The notes below the pieces were generated by a model, which saw only the letters and a list, made by a program, of their open reading frames with translations, was not told where the DNA came from and did no database searches. A stretch of DNA of 62,233 nucleotides from Clostridia bacterium (GTDB lineage: Bacteria > Bacillota > Clostridia > Christensenellales > Aristaeellaceae): the NCBI GenBank assembly GCA_017396845.1, contig JAFQKQ010000073.1, positions 1 through 62,233 of the forward strand, in the 5' to 3' direction. Both the position numbers and the translations under genes were made by a program. Shown one piece after another: positions 7,576 to 16,595 of the stretch. Position 1 is the first letter of the stretch. The number at the start of each line of letters is the position of its first letter.

Positions 7576-9189
7576 ATGAATACATTCCTCGGTCTGGATA
7601 TCGGCGGAACCAAATGCGCCGCCGTCATAGCAAACGTAAAAAACGGCATACAGCTGCTCGACCGAATCGCCTTTCCCTCCCATGCGGAAAAAGGGCCGGA
7701 GGATATGATCCGGCGGATTATCGAATCGGGCGACCAGATTCTTGAAAGAAACGGCTTAAACCGCTTAGATATCGCGGCGGTCGGCGTAAGCTGCGGCGGC
7801 CCCCTCGACAGCCGTACCGGGCGCGTGCTCGCGCCGCCGAACCTGCCCGGCTGGAACGATATACCGATCACGGAAATTCTCGAAAAGCATTTCGGCGTTC
7901 CCGCCTTTCTTCAAAATGACGCAAATGCATGCGCGCTGGTGGAGTGGAAATTGGGCGCCGGACGGAATACGGAAAATATGATCTTCTGCACGATGGGCAC
8001 CGGCATGGGCGCGGGCGTGATCGCAGAAAACCGGCTCATGCGAGGCGCAAGCGATATGGGCGGCGAAATCGGACATCTGCGCCTTACGGAAACGGGTCCT
8101 GTGGGCTTTGGAAAAGCGGGCTCCTTTGAAGGCTACGTAAGCGGCGGCGGCATCGCCCGTCAGGCGAAGGAATGGACGGAAAAGGCAATCGCAGGCGGAA
8201 AAACCCCCGCGTGGATTCTGGACGGCCATCCGTTTGAGGAAATCTCCGCAAAACTGATCGCAGAATACGCCTACCGCGGAAACCGCGATGCAATCGCCAT
8301 TTACAGTCACATCGGAAAAATGCTCGGAAAAGGCCTCGCGCTTCTGATCGATTCTTTCAACCCCGAAAAAATCGTCATCGGCAGCATATTCGCCCGCACG
8401 GAAACGCTGCTTCGTCCGTCCATGGAGGAAGTGCTGAAAGAAGAATGCATCCCCTATTCCCTGAGCGCCGTAAAGGTGGTTCCGGCGGAGACCGGCGAAA
8501 AGATCGGCGATTACGCGGGAATCATGACCGCGCTGTACGGCTTGGGCATTGATCCCATGACGGGCGGCGATGAAATGAACCCGGTGGTTCAGGATCATTA
8601 CGACGCGCTGTACATGAAATATCCGCGCCTTCAGGACACAAAGGACGATCTGATGAACGCATACATCGCCCTTCGCGACTCATTCAAAAGCGGAGGGAAG
8701 CTGCTTGTATGCGGAAACGGCGGAAGCTGTGCAGATGCGGAGCACATCGTGGGCGAGCTTATGAAGGGCTTCTACCTGAAGCGCAGGGTTTCCGGAAAAA
8801 CGGAATCCAGCCCCATCAATTGCCTGCAGGGTGCGCTTCCCGCCATCGCGCTTACGGGACACAGCGCCCTCTCTACCGCTTTTGCAAACGATGAAGATCC
8901 CGCCTATGTATACGCCCAGCAAACCTTTGGGTACGGCAGAAAAGGCGATGTACTGATCGGCATATCCACAAGCGGCAATGCGAAAAACGTGTGTCTCGCC
9001 GCTGAAACCGCCAAGGAAATCGGCATGACCGTCATCGCGTTAACCGGCGGAACCGGCGGAAAGCTTTCCAGAATCTCAGATATCGCAATCATCGCCCCGG
9101 GAAGCTGCCCCGCAGATGTTCAGGAGTGCCACCTTCCCATCTATCATGCGCTCTGCGCCATGCTGGAAGCCAAATTCTTCGATCAGTAG
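7576..9189 (+). CDS. ROK-family sugar kinase fused to a SIS (GmhA-like) isomerase domain
   Basis: 537 residues. Residues 1-325 are a ROK kinase: phosphate motif DIGGTK at 8-13, catalytic-type Asp in FLQNDANAC (about 115), glycine-rich ATP loop GTGMGAGV. The normal ROK zinc site keeps the His (GHLRL, about 167) but the CxCGxxGC cysteines are absent (GPVGFGKAGSFEGY), so this is a zinc-less form. Residues 345-537 are a phosphosugar isomerase SIS domain close to GmhA: VCGNGGSCADAEH, ISTSGNAKNV and a C-terminal ECH motif. A sugar would be phosphorylated and then isomerised in one polypeptide; the actual sugar is unknown. It faces away from the importer operon across a shared control region. Confidence 0.85.
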   Translation: MNTFLGLDIGGTKCAAVIANVKNGIQLLDRIAFPSHAEKGPEDMIRRIIESGDQILERNGLNRLDIAAVGVSCGGPLDSRTGRVLAPPNLPGWNDIPITEILEKHFGVPAFLQNDANACALVEWKLGAGRNTENMIFCTMGTGMGAGVIAENRLMRGASDMGGEIGHLRLTETGPVGFGKAGSFEGYVSGGGIARQAKEWTEKAIAGGKTPAWILDGHPFEEISAKLIAEYAYRGNRDAIAIYSHIGKMLGKGLALLIDSFNPEKIVIGSIFARTETLLRPSMEEVLKEECIPYSLSAVKVVPAETGEKIGDYAGIMTALYGLGIDPMTGGDEMNPVVQDHYDALYMKYPRLQDTKDDLMNAYIALRDSFKSGGKLLVCGNGGSCADAEHIVGELMKGFYLKRRVSGKTESSPINCLQGALPAIALTGHSALSTAFANDEDPAYVYAQQTFGYGRKGDVLIGISTSGNAKNVCLAAETAKEIGMTVIALTGGTGGKLSRISDIAIIAPGSCPADVQECHLPIYHALCAMLEAKFFDQ

Positions 9190-9214
9190 TATCTGAAATA
9201 CCGCCGAATTGAAA

Positions 9215-9262
9215 CCCCCTCGCTGTAAAAGCGCTCCGTAAGCGTTTTTACAAGCGAGGGGG
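9215..9262. terminator. Bidirectional terminator between convergent genes
   Basis: A long stem pairs CCCCCTCGCT (9215-9224) with AGCGAGGGGG (9253-9262), continued inward by TGTAAAA/TTTTACA-type pairing. It separates the ROK-SIS gene from rsmG. Confidence 0.8.
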
Positions 9263-9282
9263 TATTTGTCATTATCGTTTCT

Positions 9283-9987
9283 TCACAGCGGTCTTTTCTC
9301 CGCCATGCCGCTTCTTCTCGGAAATCTTTCGGGGGTCGGCGCCGTTTTCTCGATTTCCACAATCCTGTGATCCCAGTCTCTTCCCGGAATTTGGGTTTTG
9401 TGTACGGATATCAGCCTTCCGTTTAAAAGCGTGAGCGCGTTTTCGGCTCTCTTCATTTCATCGTCCGCGTTCGGACCCTTCATGGCGAGCATTCGCCCGC
9501 CCGTCCTTACAAACGGGAGAAGCCATTCCGAAAGCACGTTCATTTCGGCAACCGCACGGGCGGAAGCGATATCAAACGCATCGCGGAATTCCGGTTTTTT
9601 CGCGGCGTCCTCCGCGCGGAAATGAACGGCAGCCGCATTCAGAGAAAGCGCCTCTATTACGCTTTTTAAAAAGCCTACGCGCTTATTGAGCGCGTCCATC
9701 AGCGTCACGCGGATGTGCGGACACACAATGGCAACCGGAAGACCCGGAAAGCCCGCGCCGGTTCCAACATCTATAAACGTTTCCGCATCCCGCAAAAGAG
9801 GCACAATCGTCAGGCAGTCCAGATAATTTCTGTCCGCCGCCTCAACGGGATCATCGGGTACGCGCGTAAGGTTCATTTCCTTATTCGCCGAAACCAGCAT
9901 TTCATGGTATTTCAGAAGCCTTTCGGCCATTTCCTTTGTCACCGAAACGCCCATTTTCTCCGCAGACGACAGGATATGCGCTATCAT
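9283..9987 (-). CDS. rsmG: 16S rRNA (guanine527-N7)-methyltransferase RsmG
   Basis: 234 residues, normal length. Methylates G527 of 16S rRNA using S-adenosylmethionine. The SAM-binding motif is clear (FIDVGTGAGFPGLPVAI, about 90-106) and is followed by the acidic LMDALNKRVGFL strand that contacts the cofactor. The ATG overlaps the mnmG stop by 4 bp (ATGA type), so the two are translationally coupled, the classic gidA-gidB pair. Confidence 0.95.
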   Translation of the reverse strand: MIAHILSSAEKMGVSVTKEMAERLLKYHEMLVSANKEMNLTRVPDDPVEAADRNYLDCLTIVPLLRDAETFIDVGTGAGFPGLPVAIVCPHIRVTLMDALNKRVGFLKSVIEALSLNAAAVHFRAEDAAKKPEFRDAFDIASARAVAEMNVLSEWLLPFVRTGGRMLAMKGPNADDEMKRAENALTLLNGRLISVHKTQIPGRDWDHRIVEIEKTAPTPERFPRRSGMAEKRPL

Positions 9988-11867
9988 GCGTTTTTCGCCT
10001 CCCGTCTTCGCTTTTCCATAAGAATCATGAGTACCGTGATATCGCCCGGCGACACGCCCGGAATGCGCGAGGCTTGCCCCAGCGACTTGGGCTTCACCTT
10101 GTTAAGCTTCTGCCGGGCCTCGATTCTAAGCGTATCGATCGCCATATAGTCGATATCCTCCGGAAGCGCCATCTGCTCTTCGCGCAGGAACTTTCTCGTT
10201 TCCGAATGCTGGCGCTCGATATAGCCCTCGTATTTGATTTCGATTTCCGTCTGCTCCCGGGCGTCGTCCGGAAGATTGGGAAGCGCTTCGTCCGCCACCC
10301 GCAAATCCTCATACGTAAGATTCGGGCGCTTGATCAAATCGCTCAGCCTTGCCGAAGCATTCATCGGCGTTTCGCCCTTTTCCTTAAGCAGCGCGTTCAT
10401 CTTTTCCGTCGGCGGAACCCACTTTCCGCGCAGGTACTCAACACCCTGTTTCAGCCCCTCGATCTTTTTGATGAGCTTGTTATGCCTTTCCTCCGAGATG
10501 AGTCCGGTTCTTATGCCCATCTCCGTCAGGCGTATATCGGCGTTATCCTGCCTTAAGAGCAGGCGGTATTCCGCGCGCGAGGTCATCATGCGGTACGGCT
10601 CATCCGTTCCCTTGGTGGTAAGGTCGTCGATCATTACGCCGATGTAGCTGTTCGCGCGGTTCAGCGTGAGCGGCTCTTCGCCCCTTACGGAAAGCGCGGC
10701 GTTAATGCCGGCGTACAGTCCCTGCGCCGCCGCCTCCTCGTAGCCCGAGGTGCCATTGATCTGACCGGCGCAGTAAAGCCCCCGAATATGCCTCGCTTCA
10801 AAATGGCAGGTCAAAAGCATAGGATCGATGCAGTCGTATTCGATGGCATAGGCCAGGCGCATGAGCTCCGCGTTTTCCATGCCCGGAACCGAATGATACA
10901 TCTCTCTTTGTACTTCCTCGGGAAGCGACGACGACATGCCCTGAACATACCATTCGATCGTATCAAGTCCCTCCGGCTCCAAAAACAGCGGGTGCCTTTC
11001 CTTGTCCGCAAATCTGACCACCTTGTCCTCAATCGACGGGCAGTATCTTGCGCCGGTTCCCTTGATGCTGCCGGAATACATGGGCGAAAGATGCAGATTT
11101 CTTTTGATAATTTCATGCGTCTTTTCCGTGGTATAGGTAAGATAGCAAATGGATTTATTCGTAAGCGCCTTTGCGTCCGTGAGGAATGAAAACGGAACGA
11201 TCGGATCGTCGCCGTACTGGGGCGTCATTTTGGAAAAATCCAGCGTCCGAACATCCACGCGCGCAGGCGTTCCGGTCTTAAAGCGCCTGATTTCAAAGCC
11301 GTTGTCCATCAGGCTTTTGGTAAGCCCTGTCGCCGCGACAAGCCCCTGCGGGCCTCCCTCCCAGGAATGCTGACCGATGATGATGCGGCTTTTTAAGTAT
11401 ACGCCCGTGCAGAGCACTGCCTTTTGGCAGTAAATCGCAGAACCCGTCGCGGTTTTAACGCCTTTCAGGCAGCCGTTTTCTACGATCAGCTCCGTAACCT
11501 CGCCCTGGCGCAGGATCAGATTTTCCTGATTTTCAACGGCGTCCCGCATGCGCTTTTTATAATTGTTCTTGTCCGCCTGCGCGCGCAGCGAATACACCGC
11601 CGGCCCTTTACCGGTGTTCAGCATTCGGGACTGTATGAACGTATCATCAATGGCGCGTCCCATTTCTCCGCCAAGCGCGTCCACCTCGCGAACCAGATGC
11701 CCCTTCGCCGTTCCGCCGATGGCAGGATTGCAGGGCATGAGCGCGACAGCGTCCAGATTCAGCGTAAGAAGCAGCGTCTTAAGCCCCATACGCGCGCCCG
11801 CCAGCGCCGCCTCGCAGCCCGCGTGCCCCGCGCCCACAACAACCAGATCAAAATATTCAAACGCCAC
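9984..11867 (-). CDS. mnmG: tRNA uridine-5-carboxymethylaminomethyl modification enzyme MnmG
   Basis: 627 residues, the standard length. FAD-dependent partner of the MnmE GTPase that modifies wobble uridine 34 of several tRNAs. The N-terminal Rossmann motif VVGAGHAGCEAALAGARMG binds FAD. The GidA signatures MPCNPAIGGTAKGHLVREVDA and GQINGTSGYEEAAAQG are both intact. GTG start behind an AAGGGAAAG site, 21 nt after the ABC exporter gene, so it is probably co-transcribed with the asparaginase/ABC run. Confidence 0.96.
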   Translation of the reverse strand: MAFEYFDLVVVGAGHAGCEAALAGARMGLKTLLLTLNLDAVALMPCNPAIGGTAKGHLVREVDALGGEMGRAIDDTFIQSRMLNTGKGPAVYSLRAQADKNNYKKRMRDAVENQENLILRQGEVTELIVENGCLKGVKTATGSAIYCQKAVLCTGVYLKSRIIIGQHSWEGGPQGLVAATGLTKSLMDNGFEIRRFKTGTPARVDVRTLDFSKMTPQYGDDPIVPFSFLTDAKALTNKSICYLTYTTEKTHEIIKRNLHLSPMYSGSIKGTGARYCPSIEDKVVRFADKERHPLFLEPEGLDTIEWYVQGMSSSLPEEVQREMYHSVPGMENAELMRLAYAIEYDCIDPMLLTCHFEARHIRGLYCAGQINGTSGYEEAAAQGLYAGINAALSVRGEEPLTLNRANSYIGVMIDDLTTKGTDEPYRMMTSRAEYRLLLRQDNADIRLTEMGIRTGLISEERHNKLIKKIEGLKQGVEYLRGKWVPPTEKMNALLKEKGETPMNASARLSDLIKRPNLTYEDLRVADEALPNLPDDAREQTEIEIKYEGYIERQHSETRKFLREEQMALPEDIDYMAIDTLRIEARQKLNKVKPKSLGQASRIPGVSPGDITVLMILMEKRRREAKNA

Positions 11868-11888
11868 GTTTCTTTCCCTTTCCTTCTG

Positions 11889-13637
11889 TCACCGGTACTG
11901 GCTCATATACATGTCGTAATAGAATCCGTTTTTCTTGATTAATTCGTCGTGCGTGCCGATTTCCTCAATTTTTCCGTCCTTCATCGCGATAATCGTATCG
12001 GCGTTGCGGATGGTGGAAAGTCTGTGCGCAACGATAAAGCTGGTTCTGCCCGTCATCAGGCGCGCAAACGCATCCTGAATTTGCTTTTCCGTTCGGGTGT
12101 CGATGGAGCTGGTCGCTTCGTCCAATATCAGAATCTCGGGCGACAGGAGCATTACGCGGGCAATACACAAAAGTTGCTTCTGGCCCTGGGAAAGCCCTCC
12201 GCCATCCTCGGAAAGTACGGTGTTGTAGCCGTCCTTCAAGCGCCTGATAAAGGAATGCGCATGCGCTTTCTTTGCCGCTTCCACAACCATGTCGTCCGTA
12301 GCCTCCGGATTTCCGAAGCGGATATTCTCCATTACGGTTCCGCGCCTCAGATACGTATCCTGAAGCACCATGCCGTAAAGCGAGCGAAGCTTTTTGCGAT
12401 TATACTCCCGGATATCCTTTCCGTTTACGAGAATCCTTCCCTCATCCACATCGTAAAAGCGCATGAGCAGATTGATAATCGTAGTCTTTCCGCAGCCCGT
12501 GGGTCCTACAATTGCGATTCTCTTTCCGGGAAGGGCGTGAAGATTCATATTCTCAATGAGCTTTTTATCCTTGTCATAGGAAAAACACACATTCCGGAAT
12601 TCCACTTCTCCGCCGGACTTCTGCGTTTCCTCAAAGCCTTCGGGATCCTTCTCCATTTCATCTTGATTGATGAAATCAAATACCCTTTCGGCGCACGCAA
12701 GCGCATTCTGAAATTCCGCAACTACGCCGCTGATCTCGTTAAAGGGCTTTGTGTACTGGCTGGCATAGCTTAAAAATACCGTCAGCTGGCCAACCGTTAT
12801 CCCGCCGGTTGCGAAGGATACCAATGAACCGATCACTGCGACAAGCGCGTATACGATCGAGTTTACAAAACGGGTGGAAGGATTGGTGATGGAGGAAAAG
12901 AATATGGCTCTAAGAGAACGCTTCTGAAGCTCGGCATTCGCGTTATCAAACGCTTCCTTCATGTCGTTTTCCTTGGAAAACGCCTGAACCGTCTTAAGCC
13001 CGCCCACGCATTCATCCACCATGCGCGTAACCTCGCCCCGCTGCCTGGACTGAGCGAGAAACATATCATATGTGCGCTTTGCGATAAAGGAGGCCACGAC
13101 CAGCGAAAGCGGCGTTACAACCACCACCGCCAGTGCAATCCACACATTCAGCCATACCATGAATGCAAGCGTTCCGACAATCGTAATCACGCCCGTAAAC
13201 AGCTGGGTAAAGCCCATGAGCACGCCGTCCGAAAGATGATCCACGTCTGTCACGACGCGTGAGAGTATGTCGCCCACCGGATGCGAATCAATATCCCGAA
13301 GCTCCAGCCTTCCGATCTTTTCAAACGCCGCGATTCGGATATCCCTTGCAACGTTAAACGCCATGCGATTGTTGACAATGCTTAAAAGCCACTGAAAAAG
13401 GCCTAACAGAAGCGCGCAGAAGACAATCATCAAGAGTATCCGCCCGATTTCAGGGAAATCCACATTCCCCTTTCCAAGCGCCATATCCACCGCGTCGCCC
13501 GTAAGAACCGGAATGTACAGCGAAAGCGCCACCGTAAAAAGCGCAAACAAAACCGATGCAATAATCAGATATTTCGCCCTTCCCAGATACTTCAGAAGGG
13601 TTTTCAGCGTATTCATTCTCTTATGCATACTCTTCAC
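11889..13637 (-). CDS. ABC exporter half-transporter, catalytic-site subunit
   Basis: 582 residues: six-helix exporter membrane domain (about 1-320) plus a nucleotide-binding domain. Walker A GPTGCGKTT, Walker B ILILDEATSSID with the catalytic Glu, and switch His in VAHRLS are all present. The signature is LSQGQ instead of LSGGQ. Together with the degenerate site in the upstream partner this is the pattern of a heterodimeric multidrug/lipid exporter of the TM287/288 or BmrCD kind. The 17-bp overlap with the partner gene supports a 1:1 complex. Substrate unknown. Confidence 0.93.
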   Translation of the reverse strand: MKSMHKRMNTLKTLLKYLGRAKYLIIASVLFALFTVALSLYIPVLTGDAVDMALGKGNVDFPEIGRILLMIVFCALLLGLFQWLLSIVNNRMAFNVARDIRIAAFEKIGRLELRDIDSHPVGDILSRVVTDVDHLSDGVLMGFTQLFTGVITIVGTLAFMVWLNVWIALAVVVVTPLSLVVASFIAKRTYDMFLAQSRQRGEVTRMVDECVGGLKTVQAFSKENDMKEAFDNANAELQKRSLRAIFFSSITNPSTRFVNSIVYALVAVIGSLVSFATGGITVGQLTVFLSYASQYTKPFNEISGVVAEFQNALACAERVFDFINQDEMEKDPEGFEETQKSGGEVEFRNVCFSYDKDKKLIENMNLHALPGKRIAIVGPTGCGKTTIINLLMRFYDVDEGRILVNGKDIREYNRKKLRSLYGMVLQDTYLRRGTVMENIRFGNPEATDDMVVEAAKKAHAHSFIRRLKDGYNTVLSEDGGGLSQGQKQLLCIARVMLLSPEILILDEATSSIDTRTEKQIQDAFARLMTGRTSFIVAHRLSTIRNADTIIAMKDGKIEEIGTHDELIKKNGFYYDMYMSQYR

Positions 13638-15357
13638 CCTCCGGGAACTGGCTGAAATAGATTTCTCTGTACATTTCGCCTTTTTTCATGAGCTCGTCAT
13701 GCGTGCCCATTTCCGCAATCTGTCCGTCCTCCATGACCAGTATTCTGTTAGCATGGCGAACGCTGGAAGCGCGCTGGGATACGATGAACACCGTGCGCTG
13801 CCCCTTAATATCGCGGATTGCCGCGCGAAGGCGGGCGTCGGTTGCGAAGTCAAGCGCGGAGGCGGAATCGTCCAGAATCAGTATATCGCTGTTTCTGATC
13901 AGAGAACGGGCGATGGATACTCTCTGCCTCTGTCCGCCGGAAAGCGCGCGCCCCGCCTGACCGACGGGCGACGAAAGCCCGTCCGCTTTCTTTTTTATAA
14001 TGTCCATACCCTGCGCCTTTTGAAGCGCGTTTACTACCTCTTCATCGCTTGCGTCCTTTTTGCCCCAGCGAATGTTGTCCGCAATGCTTCCGAAAAAGAG
14101 CATCGTGCGCTGCTCGACGATGGCAATCTTGCTTCGCAATTCATCGATCGACGCATTTTTTACATCCTCTCCGAAAACGGATACCATTCCCTCCGTTGCA
14201 TCGTACAAACGCGGAATCAGGCTGACAAGCGACGATTTTCCCGAGCCCGTAGGCCCTACGATTCCGATCGTCTCGCCGCGCATCGCCGAGAACGATATAT
14301 TTTTCAAGGATTCCTCTCCCGCGCCCTCGTACGTCAAAGACACGTTATCAAAGCGAACCGCAGTATGAAACGCTTTGTCAAGCGCCTTCGTCTCTTCGCG
14401 CTCGCTCATACCGTCCTCAATCTCAATAACCGCCTGCACGCGCTTAAAGCACGCCAGCGCCTTGGTAACGGAGACGATCAGATTGGCAAGCTTGATAAGC
14501 TCTACGAGGATCTGCGACATGTAGTTTACAAGCGCCACCAGCTGCCCCTGCGTAATCGCGCCCGAATCCACATTCAAAGCGCCCTTATGAATCAGAAGCA
14601 CAAGCGCAAGGTTTATCACAATGCTGGTAAGCGGCGCAGTGAGCGCGCTCACATTTCCTGCTTCGCGCTTTCTTGCGTTCAGCTCGTTCGCCTGTTTTTT
14701 AAAGCGCTCGTTTTCGCTCTCTTCGCGCCCGAATGCGCGTATGACGCGAGCGCCCACAAGGTTTTCGCGCGTGGCACCCATCACCTTGTCCATCATTGCC
14801 TGCGCCTTTGTAAAGCGGGGAAGCGAAAGCGCCATAACGCCAAACACGAGAACGGACAACACGGGAATGGTAACCGCAAACACCCATGCGCTTTTTACAT
14901 CCACAAAAAATGCCATGATCATCGCGCCGAACACCACAAAAGGCGAACGGAGCATGAGCCTGAGCGCAAGGTTCAAGCCGTTTTGCACCTGATCCACATC
15001 GCCCGTCAGATGCTGCGTAAGCTTCGCCGTTCCAAACTTGTCCTGCTGAGAAGCGGATAAGCGAAGAACCCTTGCAAACAGGGCGCTTCTTAATGAGCCC
15101 GCAAAGCCCACCGAAGCGCGGGCGGCGAAATACTGCGCGGTGATTGAAAACGCAAGGCCGACCACGGCGAGCAGAAGCAGGATACCGCCCATCTTCCATA
15201 TATGCAGGCTATCGCCGTTTGTAATGCCGTTATCGATCATACTTGCGATTACGAGCGGCACAAACAATTCGAACGTCGCTTCCAAGAGCTTAAAAAGCGG
15301 CCCCAGCACGCTTTCGCGCCCATAACCCTTTAAATAAATCCAAAGCTTTTTCCGCAT
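13621..15357 (-). CDS. ABC exporter half-transporter, degenerate-site subunit
   Basis: 578 residues with exporter membrane domain and ATPase domain. Walker A GPTGSGKSS and signature LSGGQRQRV are canonical. The catalytic Glu after Walker B is Asp (ILILDDSASALD) and the switch His is Gln (VSQRAS). One of the two ATP sites in the heterodimer, this subunit's Walker motifs against the partner's LSQGQ signature, is therefore expected to hydrolyse poorly, as in TM287/288. It follows the asparaginase by 20 nt and overlaps the next gene by 17 bp. Confidence 0.93.
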   Translation of the reverse strand: MRKKLWIYLKGYGRESVLGPLFKLLEATFELFVPLVIASMIDNGITNGDSLHIWKMGGILLLLAVVGLAFSITAQYFAARASVGFAGSLRSALFARVLRLSASQQDKFGTAKLTQHLTGDVDQVQNGLNLALRLMLRSPFVVFGAMIMAFFVDVKSAWVFAVTIPVLSVLVFGVMALSLPRFTKAQAMMDKVMGATRENLVGARVIRAFGREESENERFKKQANELNARKREAGNVSALTAPLTSIVINLALVLLIHKGALNVDSGAITQGQLVALVNYMSQILVELIKLANLIVSVTKALACFKRVQAVIEIEDGMSEREETKALDKAFHTAVRFDNVSLTYEGAGEESLKNISFSAMRGETIGIVGPTGSGKSSLVSLIPRLYDATEGMVSVFGEDVKNASIDELRSKIAIVEQRTMLFFGSIADNIRWGKKDASDEEVVNALQKAQGMDIIKKKADGLSSPVGQAGRALSGGQRQRVSIARSLIRNSDILILDDSASALDFATDARLRAAIRDIKGQRTVFIVSQRASSVRHANRILVMEDGQIAEMGTHDELMKKGEMYREIYFSQFPEGEEYA

Positions 15358-15377
15358 GAATCCGTTTTCCCTTCACA

Positions 15378-16388
15378 TTATTCTTCGGGATCCGAAAGCG
15401 AAAGAAGATCGTGCGCGACGGGCTGATAGAACAGGCGGCGGATTTCGTCCGCATCCCTCGTCTGTCCAAGTATCCACATCAGCTTTACCACCGCTGTCTC
15501 CGGCGTCATTGTGTACGCTTCCAATACGCCGCCTTCGTTGAGCGCGCGCCTTCCCACCTCATACACCGCCATATCGCTGCCTTCGTAGGGTACCTGCGTC
15601 GTAACGGCTACCGTCTTTCCTTCTCTTTTCCAAAGGCCGATTTCCTTAAGAAGCTCGCCGCCGTCCGCACTCGGCACGCCGCCCACGCCGAAGCTTTCAA
15701 CGACCAATCCCTCCAGAGATCCCCTCAGCGCCTTCAGCGCGTTTGCGCCAAGCCCGGGCGTGAGCTTCATCGCGGCGACGTTTCCCTCAATCCTGTCATA
15801 AAACACTGGCGCGGACGGCTTTTTTTCGGGAATATACCTGAGGATCTTTCCCTCCCGAACCAACGCGAGATTCGGATAATCCACGCTTTCAAACGCATTC
15901 CGGCTCTTGGTGCGAACCTTTCTCGCGCGCGTTCCCGTGATCACGCGTCCGTCAAACACGATCGACACGCCGTGCGAAGCGCCGTCGGACACATAGGCAA
16001 ACGCGTCGTACAGATTCGTTCTCGCGTCCGTGTCCTCCGTGGTGATCGACTTTTGCGCGCCGGTCAAAGCGATGGGCTTTGGAGACGACTGAACGAGATA
16101 GCTGATGGCGGAGGCCGTGTAATGCATGGTGTCGGTTCCGTGGGAAATTACAAAGCCGTCGTAATGATTGTAATTCTCTTTTATGCATGCGGAAATCGTA
16201 AGCCAGTTTTCCGGGCGCATATTCGTAGAATCCAGATTGAGCGGCGAAATCGCATCTACGCTGTACATTCTGGAAAGCCTCGGCGCATACCTGAGCAGCG
16301 CGTTCGGGCTCAGTTTCGGCGTAAGTCCCGCGCCCTCGTTCTCACTGGCAATCGTGCCGCCGGTAGCAATCAGCAAAAGTTTTTTCAT
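15378..16388 (-). CDS. L-asparaginase (type I-like, cytoplasmic)
   Basis: 336 residues. Hydrolyses asparagine to aspartate and ammonia. The N-terminal catalytic motif LLIATGGTIAS holds the nucleophilic Thr and a second motif, SHGTDTM, holds the Thr-Asp pair. There is no signal peptide, which favours the cytoplasmic type. I chose 16388 because a GGAG site sits about 10 nt upstream; the 27 upstream in-frame codons run through a promoter-like TATAAT (16437-16442) and are not expected to be translated. First gene of the run leading to rsmG. Confidence 0.92.
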   Translation of the reverse strand: MKKLLLIATGGTIASENEGAGLTPKLSPNALLRYAPRLSRMYSVDAISPLNLDSTNMRPENWLTISACIKENYNHYDGFVISHGTDTMHYTASAISYLVQSSPKPIALTGAQKSITTEDTDARTNLYDAFAYVSDGASHGVSIVFDGRVITGTRARKVRTKSRNAFESVDYPNLALVREGKILRYIPEKKPSAPVFYDRIEGNVAAMKLTPGLGANALKALRGSLEGLVVESFGVGGVPSADGGELLKEIGLWKREGKTVAVTTQVPYEGSDMAVYEVGRRALNEGGVLEAYTMTPETAVVKLMWILGQTRDADEIRRLFYQPVAHDLLSLSDPEE

Positions 16389-16534
16389 ATGCTCATCTCC
16401 ACATTCGTATAAAAGCGTAAGAGTATGCTTCTCTATATTATACACATACCGCATGAAGAAAAAAGGCATTTCCGGGAAAATGTCGCGTTATCGCATGCTT
16501 ATAGCGAATATTTTATAGAAATAAAGCTCCCTCA

Positions 16535-16563
16535 TTGAAGGCAGGCGCATTCTGTGATATGAT
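16535..16563 (+). promoter_or_regulatory. Sigma-A promoter for the polytopic glycosyltransferase-like gene
   Basis: -35 TTGAAG (16535-16540), 17-nt spacer, -10 TATGAT (16558-16563), 33 nt ahead of the start codon. Confidence 0.65.
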
Positions 16564-16595
16564 ATGAATCAAAATGATCTAAAGGCGGTAAAAGC

